5,907 nucleotides of DNA from CAYLPJ01 sp964385465 (GTDB lineage Bacteria; Planctomycetota; Phycisphaerae; SM23-33): NCBI GenBank assembly GCA_964385465.1, contig CAYLPJ010000121.1, forward strand, positions 1-5,907, read 5' to 3'. The notes beneath the pieces were generated by a model. That model was given only the letters and a program-made list of their open reading frames with translations. It was not told the DNA's origin and searched no databases. The position numbers and the translations under genes are program-made. Position 1 is the first letter of the stretch. Each line of letters opens with the position of its first letter. Below, piece by piece: positions 1 through 5,907 of the stretch.

Positions 1-1374
1 GAGTTCGTGGATGACCTCCCGCTCCTGGAGGATGGAACCCCTGACCGGGCCAAGGTCATCGACGAGGCCGGGGCACGTGTGCGCCTCAAGTGCATGACCA
101 AGCCGCCGGACCTGACCAGCATCGAGTCCGACATCGAGCAGCTCCAGGTCGAGAAGGACGAGGCCGTCAAGAACGCCGACTACGAGCGGGCGGCCGAGCT
201 TCGAGACCAGGCCGAGCAGCTCCGAGCCCGCAAGGACGAGCTGAAGAAGCAGTGGAAGCAGGAGACCAGCGAGATCGGCGGGATGGTCGACGAGGAGGTC
301 ATCGGCGAGGTCGTCAGCAAGATGACCGGCGTGCCGCTGACCCGCCTCGAGAAGGAGGAGGCCCAGCGCCTCCTCGAGCTCGAGAACGAGTTGCACAAGC
401 GGGTGGTCAGCCAGCACGAGGCCATCCAGGCGGTCGCCAAGAGCATCCGCCGGGCCCGCAGCGGGCTCAAGGACCCCCGCCGCCCGATGGGCTCGTTCAT
501 CTTCGCCGGGCCCAGCGGCGTCGGAAAGACCCTCCTCAGCAAGGCCCTCGCGGAGTTCATGTTCGGAGACGAGGACTCCCTCGTACAGATCGACATGTCC
601 GAGTACATGGAGAAGCACAACGTCTCCAGGCTCATCGGCGCCCCGCCGGGATACGTCGGCTACGAGGAAGGAGGGCAGCTCACCGAGAAGATCCGCCGGC
701 GGCCCTACGCCGTCGTCCTGCTCGACGAAATCGAGAAGGCCCACCCCGACGTGTTCAACACGCTCCTCCAGATCATGGAGGAGGGGCACATCACCGACTC
801 CTTCGGGCGGAAAGTCGACTTCCGCAACGTCATCCTCATCCTCACGACGAACATCGGCGCCGAGCTGATCAAGTCCGGCGGCGGCTTCGGCTTCGCACGA
901 CGCGACGAGGAGACGACCTACGAGAAGATGAAGGACCTCCTGCACAAGGAGATCGAGCGCCACTTCCGCCCCGAGTTCATCAACCGCCTCGACGACACCA
1001 TCGTCTTCAAGACGCTCAACCGCGACGACCTGAACACCATCGTCGACTACGAGCTCCGCAACGTCCGCCAGCGCCTCGCAGAGCACGGCCTGGAGCTGGA
1101 CCTCGACGAAGAGGCCAAGGCCTTCCTCATCGACAAGGGCTACAACCCCGACTTCGGCGCCAGGCCCCTGCGCCGGGCGATCGAGCACCACGTCGAGGAC
1201 CCGATCAGCGAGGAGATCCTCCGCGGCGGCTACAAGGGCAAGAGCAAGATCGTGGTCTCGGTCCGGCCCTCGGAGGGCGACGACGAGTCGCACCTGTACT
1301 TCGAGGGCATCGGCGAGTCCCCCAGCGAGTCCGAGCCCGGCGAGGAACTCCAGGAGGTCCACGAAGGGACCTGA
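1..1374 (+). CDS. clpC: ClpC-family AAA+ ATP-dependent unfoldase, C-terminal 457 residues (5' truncated by window edge)
   Basis: ClpC is a cytoplasmic hexameric unfoldase that uses two ATPase rings (D1, D2) to feed proteins to the ClpP peptidase. Frame 1 is open from base 1 to the TGA at 1372-1374, so the start of the gene (N-domain and most of D1) lies outside; family members are about 800-850 residues. Counting codons from base 1: end of D1 with VIDEAGARVRLK (19-30); UVR-like middle region around EKDEAVKNADYERAAELR (51-68); D2 Walker A GPSGVGKT (170-177, Lys176); pore loop GYVGY (217-221); Walker B VVLLDEIEKAH (238-248, Asp242/Glu243); sensor-1 Asn284; an FGF tripeptide (296-298) where ClpP-docking loops sit; arginine finger in FINRLDD (Arg329); sensor-2 GAR (Arg388); then an acidic tail. 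The FGF loop and short UVR middle region favour ClpC over ClpB. A GTG at base 7 is in frame, but I read it as internal. The first 13 codons do not resemble normal ClpC (see findings). No gene follows closely, so it is the last of its unit. Confidence 0.93.
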   Translation, partial: EFVDDLPLLEDGTPDRAKVIDEAGARVRLKCMTKPPDLTSIESDIEQLQVEKDEAVKNADYERAAELRDQAEQLRARKDELKKQWKQETSEIGGMVDEEVIGEVVSKMTGVPLTRLEKEEAQRLLELENELHKRVVSQHEAIQAVAKSIRRARSGLKDPRRPMGSFIFAGPSGVGKTLLSKALAEFMFGDEDSLVQIDMSEYMEKHNVSRLIGAPPGYVGYEEGGQLTEKIRRRPYAVVLLDEIEKAHPDVFNTLLQIMEEGHITDSFGRKVDFRNVILILTTNIGAELIKSGGGFGFARRDEETTYEKMKDLLHKEIERHFRPEFINRLDDTIVFKTLNRDDLNTIVDYELRNVRQRLAEHGLELDLDEEAKAFLIDKGYNPDFGARPLRRAIEHHVEDPISEEILRGGYKGKSKIVVSVRPSEGDDESHLYFEGIGESPSESEPGEELQEVHEGT

Positions 1375-1387
1375 CCGCTGCGCATCG

Positions 1388-1420
1388 GCCCGTCCGGATG
1401 GGCGGGCATCCTGATTGCTT
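1388..1420 (+). terminator. Possible first terminator hairpin downstream of clpC
   Basis: Fourteen bases after the clpC stop, GCCCGTCC (1388-1395) and GGGCGGGC (1400-1407) form an 8-bp GC-rich stem with one T-G wobble around a GGAT loop. The following bases (ATCCTGATTGCTT) are only modestly T-rich, so it is a weak intrinsic terminator at best. Its place right after the stop codon is the main support. Confidence 0.45.
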
Positions 1421-1427
1421 AACCCGC

Positions 1428-1466
1428 GGGCCTTCGGTATCTTACGTGCCGAAGCCCCGTCCTTTT
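1428..1466 (+). terminator. Possible second, stronger terminator hairpin with T-run
   Basis: GGG-C-CTTCGG (1428-1437) pairs with CCGAAG-C-CCC (1449-1458): nine base pairs broken by one C-C mismatch, with an 11-base loop. A TTTT run (1463-1466) follows four bases after the stem, separated by GTCC. Together with the hairpin at 1388 this could be a tandem terminator ending the clpC transcript. The large loop and short T-run limit certainty. Within the hairpin, TATCTT (1438-1443) lies 17 bases after TTGCTT (1415-1420), a poorer promoter-like pair that I do not favour. Confidence 0.5.
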
Positions 1467-1538
1467 GTGCGCAATTCCCCCCGCGCCTCCCCGCAAGCGC
1501 ATCGACCGGCATGACCCCACCGGATTTGCGGGATTGCC

Positions 1539-1567
1539 TTGACGGATCGCCGTCTGAACAGTATCCT
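1539..1567 (+). promoter_or_regulatory. Sigma-70-like promoter for the giant LamG gene
   Basis: TTGACG (1539-1544) matches the -35 consensus at five of six positions and TATCCT (1562-1567) matches the -10 consensus at four of six, with the ideal 17-base spacer. It lies beyond the putative clpC terminators and points at the downstream gene. A start of transcription near 1574 would give a leader of about 370 bases. This is a consensus match only; planctomycete promoters may deviate and other sigma factors are not excluded. Confidence 0.5.
1541..1554. promoter_or_regulatory. Perfect palindrome overlapping the -35 box (possible operator)
   Basis: GACGG (1541-1545) and CCGTC (1550-1554) are perfect inverted repeats separated by ATCG. 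The palindrome overlaps the last four bases of the candidate -35 hexamer and fills much of the spacer, where a bound repressor would block RNA polymerase. I do not recognise the site as belonging to a named regulator, and a 5-bp arm can occur by chance in GC-rich DNA. Confidence 0.3.
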
Positions 1568-1715
1568 TCACTATGGAGTAACAGCGTTTGCAGTTCGGGC
1601 GCCCGCCCGCGGTCTCGACGCATCGGCCGGGAGGCAGGGCCCGCAAAGCAGAGGAAACAGGCCGAAGAGCCGACAAGGCGAGGGATTCCACGCCAGGTCG
1701 TCTACTCTTCTCGTT

Positions 1716-1736
1716 GCCCGGTGCGAGCCGCCGGGC
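1716..1736 (+). other. GC-rich hairpin in the leader
   Basis: GCCCGG (1716-1721) and CCGGGC (1731-1736) pair perfectly around a 9-base loop (TGCGAGCCG). No T-run follows, so it does not look like a terminator. It could be part of a larger leader RNA fold or chance pairing in GC-rich sequence. Confidence 0.3.
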
Positions 1737-1882
1737 CGCTACCGCGCATGATCCGTCGCGGCGGCGAGAGGGCCTGATTGACAACAACGGAGCGATACTC
1801 GGAGTGGCTGCTCGTAGACGCATTCATCGACGCACGGGGCTCGCGGCCCTCGCAGCGGGGATCGTCCGTTTGATTGCAGCTC

Positions 1883-1897
1883 TCTTCCATCGGAAGA
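1883..1897 (+). other. Perfect 6-bp hairpin with triloop shortly upstream of the ribosome binding site
   Basis: TCTTCC (1883-1888) and GGAAGA (1892-1897) are exact inverted repeats around the triloop ATC, ending 36 bases before the Shine-Dalgarno sequence. The mixed base composition makes it slightly less likely to be trivial than the GC-only hairpin upstream. Function unknown; it could stabilise the message or serve as a protein site. Confidence 0.3.
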
Positions 1898-1933
1898 CCC
1901 AACTTCAGCCCTGTCCAGCGGCGAGATTGCCTC

Positions 1934-1939
1934 AGGAGG
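1934..1939 (+). promoter_or_regulatory. Shine-Dalgarno sequence fixing the start of the LamG gene
   Basis: AGGAGG is a perfect anti-16S match placed five bases before the ATG at 1945. It decides the start codon, because the protein that begins there opens with a good signal peptide. Confidence 0.85.
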
Positions 1940-1944
1940 CGACC

Positions 1945-4900
1945 ATGTCCAGCAAGAAGATCCTTCTCTCGGCCATTCTGACCCTTTCGGTGGCCGCCGG
2001 CGGCGCCTTCGGCGCCAACGCCACGTGGTCCGGCAACGCGACCGACGCCAACTGGCTCGCCCCGAACAACTGGTCGCCGGTCGGCGCCCCCGCCGGCGAC
2101 ACCTTCGCCATCTTCGACGCCAACACCGCGCGGATGAGCCCCGACCTGCTCGGGCAGGTCAGCGCCATCGACGGCCTTCAGTTCAGCGGCTCCGCCGACG
2201 GCTATGACATCGTCAACGGCACGCTGGATATCGGCGCCGGCAACCTCTGGCAACTCGGCGCGGGGACCAACACCATCTCCGCCGACATCCAGGGCAGCGA
2301 CCTCGAGGTCAACGTCTCCGACGGGCGCCTCCTGCTGGCCGGGGACAACAGCGGCATCTACAGCGCCGCCGTCAGCGGCGGCGTGCTGGAGCTGGCCGAC
2401 GCCAACGCCATGGGCGCCGGCTTCGTCGAGCTGACCGGCGACGGGGCCGAGCTGGCCCTCAGCGCCGCCTCGGGCGGCTACGGCAACATCGTCTACGCCG
2501 ACGCCAACGCCGTCATCCGCAACACCGGCGCCGATGCGCAGTTGGGCAGCATCATCGTCGGCGAGCTCGGCCGCGGCGACGTGGCCACCTACGGCAACCT
2601 CACCGGCTCGGCGGTGACCATCTGGCAGGATTCCACCGTCGACGCCAACGGCTCCTTCTCGGCCGTCGGGCAGATGACCCTCCAGAGCAACACTTCGCTG
2701 ACCGTCGGCGGCGCCTCTTCCGCCGGCACGCTGGTGATGAGCGACGGCTCGGTCCTCCACGCCGACGCCGACGTGACCGTCTCCGGGCAGGTCACCCTCA
2801 GCATGCCGGGCACCGTCACCGTCAACACCGCCGCCGCCACGCGGACGAAGCTCGGGCAGCTTGCCGACGGCACCAACGCCGTCACGCTGGTCAAGGGCGG
2901 CGCGGGCACGCTGGAGCTGACCGACGCGACCGGCAGCGGCTCGGCGGCCTCCACCGACGTCCGCGTCGACGACGGCACGCTGGAAGTCCTCGCACAGGAT
3001 CAGAAGAGCTCGCTGGAAGGCGCCAAGGTCGTCCTGGCCGGCGGGAACCTCAGCTTCAACGTCCGCTCGAGCGCCTTCGCCGTGCCCACCGGCGCCGCCG
3101 CCTACTACTCGATGGACGACCCCGGCAATTTCGGCAGCGACGACAGCGGCAACGGCAACGACGGCAGCAAGCATGGCTCGCCCAGCGGGGCCGACGGCGC
3201 CAAGAACGGCGGCATGTCCGTCGGCGGCAGCGGCGGGGTGCAGGTCGTCGACAAGGCGCTCTTCGAGGACGCCTACGGCGAGCACACGGTCTCCATCTGG
3301 TTCAACCAGGACCCCGGCAACACCTCCGGAAGCCAGGTCCTCTTCGAAGAGGGCGGAAACACCAACGGGCTGGGAATCCTCGTCGACAGCGGCCAGGTCG
3401 TCGCACGCATCAAGAATGCCTACAACAACCCGGGACAGGGCCCCTACGAGTGGAGCAACCTGATCGCCCCGTTCGACGAGGGCTGGCATCACGTCGCGGC
3501 CGTGCTGGACGACGGCTTCTGGGGCCTGTACCTCGACGGCAAGCTGGTGGACTCCGACAGCGACGCCCTGCCCAGTCACGCCGGCGCGATCCGCGCCCAC
3601 GGCGACGATGCCGGCATCGGCTACGAGAACGGGTCCTCCACCTTCACCGACGACACCCCCTGGTCCGGCTCGCTGACGGGCTTCCACGGCGTGATCGACG
3701 AGGTCTCCGCCTACGACATGCCCCTCTCGGCCGACCGCATCCTGGCGATGGCCTCCGGCGTGGCGAACCCCCAGCGGGTGGACAGCGACGTGGACGTCCA
3801 GGCCGACGGGGTGATCTCCTCGACCGGCCCGGTCGGGCTGCCCGCGCCGGTCAGCGTCGGCGACCTGACCGTCGCCGCCGGCGTCGAGCTCGGCCTCGAC
3901 GGCATCATCGGCTTCGACAGCACCACCTTCGCAGGCTCGGCGACCATCGTCTCCGGCGCCGACACCGCCAGCGACCTCGGCCCGGTCACCATGCCCGGCG
4001 GCTCGCAGCTCATCAAGCGCGGCCCCGGCACGCTGACCAGCGCCCCCACGGACCCGGCGAACCTGCCGGCCTCGGTCAACCTGCGCATTGAGGAAGGAAC
4101 CCTCTCGGCCACCGCCGACGAGACCGACCGGTCCCTCGGCGAGGCGTCGGTCACGCTGGCCGGCGGGCGGCTGGCGGTCCAGACCTACGATATCCCCGAC
4201 GCCCCGGACGTGTACTACTCGTTCGACGACGGCACCGGCACCTACGGGCTGGGAACCGACGACAGCGGGAACAACCGCAACGCAAATGTCATCAACTTCG
4301 GCACCGACACGACGGTCGAGACGGCCCTCGTCGTCTCCGGCAGGGCCGCCCGAGTGACCGCCAGCGGCGGGTTCAGGGATCTCGACGTCGGCGTCGGGAA
4401 CCAGACCGGCAACAACGCAAACGACATCTTCCACAGCGACAACGACGGGCGGACCTGGTCGATGTGGATCGCTCCCGACGCCGCGGCGCTGGACGGCAAC
4501 GTGATGCTCTTCGAGGAAGGCGGCAGCGGGCGCGGCTTCGGCATGATCCTCCACGACGGCGTGCCCATCGGCCTGCTCAGCGAAGACGACTCGGGCACCG
4601 ATGAGCTGCTTGGCGCCCCCGCACTCACGGAGGGGCAGTTCCACCATATCGCCTACACCATCGACCAGGGCTCCACGCACAGCCTGTACGTCGACGGTGT
4701 CCTGATCGACTCGGCCACGCGGACCCTCAACGACTACACCAGCCAGCCGGGCTTCGGCTCCTGGCAGAACGACGGGTTCATCGACGACTTCCCGCAGTAC
4801 CAGATCGGCACGGGCTTCGCCGGCGTCGTGGACGAGGCCCGCATCTGGGAGGGGGCCCTGACGGCCGGGGAAATCTGGGCCCTCAACCTCGTGGGCATGA

Positions 4901-5907
4901 ATGCCCCGGTCTGGGACAACCCCGTGGACGTCGTGACGGACTCCGAGATCGAGGCCGTCGGCGCCGGGGCGCTGGTGCTGTCCAGCCTGACGCTGCGCAA
5001 CGGCTCGACGCTGGACTTCCTCGGCGGCGGCGGCGCGACCCTCCAGTTCACCGAGACCCACCTGGACCCCAACGGCGCGGCAAGCACGGGCGTGAACGTC
5101 CCGGCCGACGTGAGCGTCTACACGGGCACGTTCGACGCCGGGCTCGCCCCGGTCACGTTCGTCAAGGGCGGTGCGGGCACGCTGGTCTTCGACGGCGACA
5201 CGGGCACCGATCCCAACGCGACCATCGAGGGCACCGGCGGGACGATCGTCGTCGTCCGAGACGGCGGCACGCCCCTGCCCGGCTCGCAGTTCGCCCTGGC
5301 CGACACCGCACTGCTGTTCACCAGCGAGACCGGCGGCGACAGCACGGTCACCAAGGACATCACACTCAACGGCGACGCCACCATCGGCGCCCGCGCGATC
5401 GAGACCGGCCTGACCGGCCCGGCCGACGTGAACTTCCTCGGCGGGGCCACCATCCCCGACGGCAACACGCTGACGCTGCTGGCCTCCGACGCCTACCTCC
5501 TGCGCGTCGACGGCCTGATCGACGGCAACGGCAGCCTCGCCGTCGATGGCGATTCCATGGTCATCCTCGGCAACCTCGACCACGCCGGCGCGACGGTCAA
5601 GAACGGCAGCGGCACGCTCCAGCTCGACGCCGCCCTCACCCAGAGCTCCGCCGTCACCGTCAACAGCGGCCTGCTCGACGCCAAGGCCAACATCCTCCTG
5701 CCCGCCTCCGACGTCGACGTCAACGGCGGCACCCTCCGCGTCGGCGCCGACCTCCAGGCCGACGGGCTCACCGTCGCCTCCGGCGCCGTCCTCGACGGCA
5801 TGGGTTCCATCGACGTCAACACCGCGGTCCTCAACGGCACGCTGGACATCGACGGCGACTTCGCCGCCGGCACGGCCGACTTCGCCGGGGGGACGGCGGC
5901 CTTCGCC
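1945..5907 (+). CDS. Giant exported protein with autotransporter-associated beta-strand repeats and two LamG domains (3' end outside window)
   Basis: The frame is open for 1321 codons to the window edge with no stop. Residues 1-23/26 are a signal peptide: SSKK, a hydrophobic core (ILLSAILTLSVAAGGA), and likely cleavage after AFG or ANA. The mature protein opens with the spaced Trp pattern TWSGN...NWLAPNNW typical of proteins carrying autotransporter-associated beta-strand repeats. Four K-x-G-x-G-T-L repeat cores follow at 316-323, 690-697, 1073-1080 and 1218-1225. Two LamG_3/concanavalin A-like domains lie between them: about 387-605 (YYSMDD, LFEEGG 466, WHHV 514, LYLDG 528, VIDEV 583) and about 757-984 (YYSFDD, LFEEGG 855, FHHI 899, LYVDG 914, VVDEA 961). 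I found no cysteine; Asp, Gly, Ala, Thr and Val dominate, as in secreted beta-helical proteins. The protein is probably surface-bound or secreted and may bind glycans or act as an adhesin, but the ligand is unknown. An anchoring signal such as PEP-CTERM, if any, would be beyond the window. It appears to have its own promoter and no operon partner in view. Confidence 0.9.
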   Translation, partial: MSSKKILLSAILTLSVAAGGAFGANATWSGNATDANWLAPNNWSPVGAPAGDTFAIFDANTARMSPDLLGQVSAIDGLQFSGSADGYDIVNGTLDIGAGNLWQLGAGTNTISADIQGSDLEVNVSDGRLLLAGDNSGIYSAAVSGGVLELADANAMGAGFVELTGDGAELALSAASGGYGNIVYADANAVIRNTGADAQLGSIIVGELGRGDVATYGNLTGSAVTIWQDSTVDANGSFSAVGQMTLQSNTSLTVGGASSAGTLVMSDGSVLHADADVTVSGQVTLSMPGTVTVNTAAATRTKLGQLADGTNAVTLVKGGAGTLELTDATGSGSAASTDVRVDDGTLEVLAQDQKSSLEGAKVVLAGGNLSFNVRSSAFAVPTGAAAYYSMDDPGNFGSDDSGNGNDGSKHGSPSGADGAKNGGMSVGGSGGVQVVDKALFEDAYGEHTVSIWFNQDPGNTSGSQVLFEEGGNTNGLGILVDSGQVVARIKNAYNNPGQGPYEWSNLIAPFDEGWHHVAAVLDDGFWGLYLDGKLVDSDSDALPSHAGAIRAHGDDAGIGYENGSSTFTDDTPWSGSLTGFHGVIDEVSAYDMPLSADRILAMASGVANPQRVDSDVDVQADGVISSTGPVGLPAPVSVGDLTVAAGVELGLDGIIGFDSTTFAGSATIVSGADTASDLGPVTMPGGSQLIKRGPGTLTSAPTDPANLPASVNLRIEEGTLSATADETDRSLGEASVTLAGGRLAVQTYDIPDAPDVYYSFDDGTGTYGLGTDDSGNNRNANVINFGTDTTVETALVVSGRAARVTASGGFRDLDVGVGNQTGNNANDIFHSDNDGRTWSMWIAPDAAALDGNVMLFEEGGSGRGFGMILHDGVPIGLLSEDDSGTDELLGAPALTEGQFHHIAYTIDQGSTHSLYVDGVLIDSATRTLNDYTSQPGFGSWQNDGFIDDFPQYQIGTGFAGVVDEARIWEGALTAGEIWALNLVGMNAPVWDNPVDVVTDSEIEAVGAGALVLSSLTLRNGSTLDFLGGGGATLQFTETHLDPNGAASTGVNVPADVSVYTGTFDAGLAPVTFVKGGAGTLVFDGDTGTDPNATIEGTGGTIVVVRDGGTPLPGSQFALADTALLFTSETGGDSTVTKDITLNGDATIGARAIETGLTGPADVNFLGGATIPDGNTLTLLASDAYLLRVDGLIDGNGSLAVDGDSMVILGNLDHAGATVKNGSGTLQLDAALTQSSAVTVNSGLLDAKANILLPASDVDVNGGTLRVGADLQADGLTVASGAVLDGMGSIDVNTAVLNGTLDIDGDFAAGTADFAGGTAAFA
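2890..4011 (+). repeat. Intragenic module copy 1: beta-strand repeat plus LamG (residues 316-689)
   Basis: This 374-residue unit starts with VKGGAGTL, continues through VRVDDGTLEV and SLEGAKVVLAGGNLSF, enters LamG at YYSMDD (387) and ends in a beta-rich linker (VDSDVDVQADGVISS and onward) before the next core. Its order of elements is the same as in the unit that follows, so the two look like products of a tandem duplication. Boundaries are set at the repeat cores and are approximate. Confidence 0.75.
4012..5160 (+). repeat. Intragenic module copy 2: beta-strand repeat plus LamG (residues 690-1072)
   Basis: This 383-residue unit starts with IKRGPGTL, continues through LRIEEGTLSA and SLGEASVTLAGGRLAV, enters LamG at YYSFDD (757) and ends in a linker (VWDNPVDVVTDSEIEAVG and onward). 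Corresponding LamG landmarks (LFEEGG, HH, LY-x-DG, V-x-DE) occur in the same order as in copy 1, about 370-390 residues later. Outside those landmarks the copies are well diverged, which points to an old duplication or to import of two related modules. Confidence 0.75.
5161..5595 (+). repeat. Degenerate third module: beta-strand repeat without LamG (residues 1073-1217)
   Basis: It starts with the same core, VKGGAGTL, and a comparable follow-on (GTIVVVRDGG, then LPGSQFALADTALLF in the place where copies 1 and 2 carry the AGG-x-L segment). Instead of a LamG domain it runs straight into beta-strand sequence (DITLNGDATIG, DVNFLGGATIPDG) and meets the next core, VKNGSGTL, after only 145 residues. 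The domain was either lost here or never inserted. Confidence 0.55.

Larger units (their letters stand above)
1568..1933 (+). other. Long non-coding leader region upstream of the LamG gene
   Basis: About 366 bases lie between the candidate -10 box and the Shine-Dalgarno sequence. The stretch is less GC-rich than the flanking genes. The short reading frames in it have no convincing start signal or recognisable product, so I read it as untranslated leader. It contains two small hairpins (1716-1736 and 1883-1897, listed separately). I could not match it to a known riboswitch. It may simply be a spacer if the true promoter lies nearer the gene. Confidence 0.4.

Noticed and set aside
1..1374. ClpB instead of ClpC
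   Set aside because: The middle region is a short UVR-type segment rather than the long ClpB coiled coil, and the D2 domain carries an FGF tripeptide in the ClpP-docking position.
90..1514. A long plus-strand open frame in a second frame over clpC
   Set aside because: Arg/Pro/Gly-rich shadow of the ClpC frame, without motifs; the ClpC frame carries every expected AAA+ signature.
1381..1628. Direct repeat CGCATCGGCC at 1381-1390 and 1619-1628
   Set aside because: Ten bases in GC-rich DNA with no further matching context; no sign of an attachment site or mobile element.
1611..1700. GCAAAGC (1643-1649) in a purine-rich stretch, reminiscent of a c-di-GMP-I riboswitch motif
   Set aside because: Only this short string fits; the paired helices and the remaining conserved blocks of the GEMM-I consensus could not be found.
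1778..1799. Perfect -35 hexamer TTGACA at 1778 with GATACT at 1794
   Set aside because: The spacing is only 10 bases and nothing resembling a -10 box sits 16-18 bases downstream, so it is a worse promoter than the pair at 1539-1567.
1415..1823. Small open frames on both strands in the intergenic region (70-134 codons)
   Set aside because: None has a convincing ribosome binding site or recognisable protein features, they overlap each other, and they cover the putative terminators and promoter.
1702..5583. A 1293-codon open frame on the minus strand spanning the LamG gene
   Set aside because: Its codons are the exact reverse complements of the sense codons, and it stays open only because the sense gene lacks TTA, CTA and TCA. 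The product is a monotonous Val/Gly/Ala/Asp/Arg string with no recognisable domain, whereas the sense strand has a Shine-Dalgarno, a signal peptide and clear LamG domains.

Overview
The window looks like a piece of a high-GC genome, most likely from the phylum Planctomycetota and probably a metagenomic or environmental contig. Both genes use codons that almost always end in G or C. The ClpC-type ATPase has the planctomycete-like look of the family, and the second gene encodes a giant exported protein combining autotransporter-associated beta-strand repeats with LamG (concanavalin A-like) domains, an architecture common in Planctomycetota and Verrucomicrobiota. The phylum call is inference from protein style, not from a search.

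Layout. Bases 1-1374 (+) hold the C-terminal half of a ClpC-family AAA+ unfoldase: the end of the D1 module, the UVR-type middle region, the whole D2 ATPase with all its signature motifs, and an acidic tail. Bases 1375-1944 form a 570-base intergenic stretch, visibly less GC-rich than the genes. It holds two possible terminator hairpins just after clpC, a good sigma-70-like promoter (1539-1567) with a palindrome in its spacer, a leader of roughly 370 bases with small hairpins, and a perfect Shine-Dalgarno sequence. Bases 1945-5907 (+) are an uninterrupted 1321-codon reading frame that runs off the window: a signal peptide, a beta-rich N-terminal region, then a tandemly repeated module (beta-strand repeat followed by LamG) in two copies, a third repeat start without LamG, and a further beta-strand repeat.

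Functionally the two genes appear unrelated: a cytoplasmic protein-quality-control ATPase that ends a transcription unit, and a separately transcribed surface or secreted protein that may bind or display carbohydrate or serve as an envelope/adhesive component. They share only orientation. I see no tRNA, rRNA, CRISPR array, insertion sequence or obvious new defence or biosynthetic system. The points most worth a second look are the internal module duplication in the giant protein, the palindromic promoter with its long leader, and the non-canonical first ~20 codons of the ClpC fragment.
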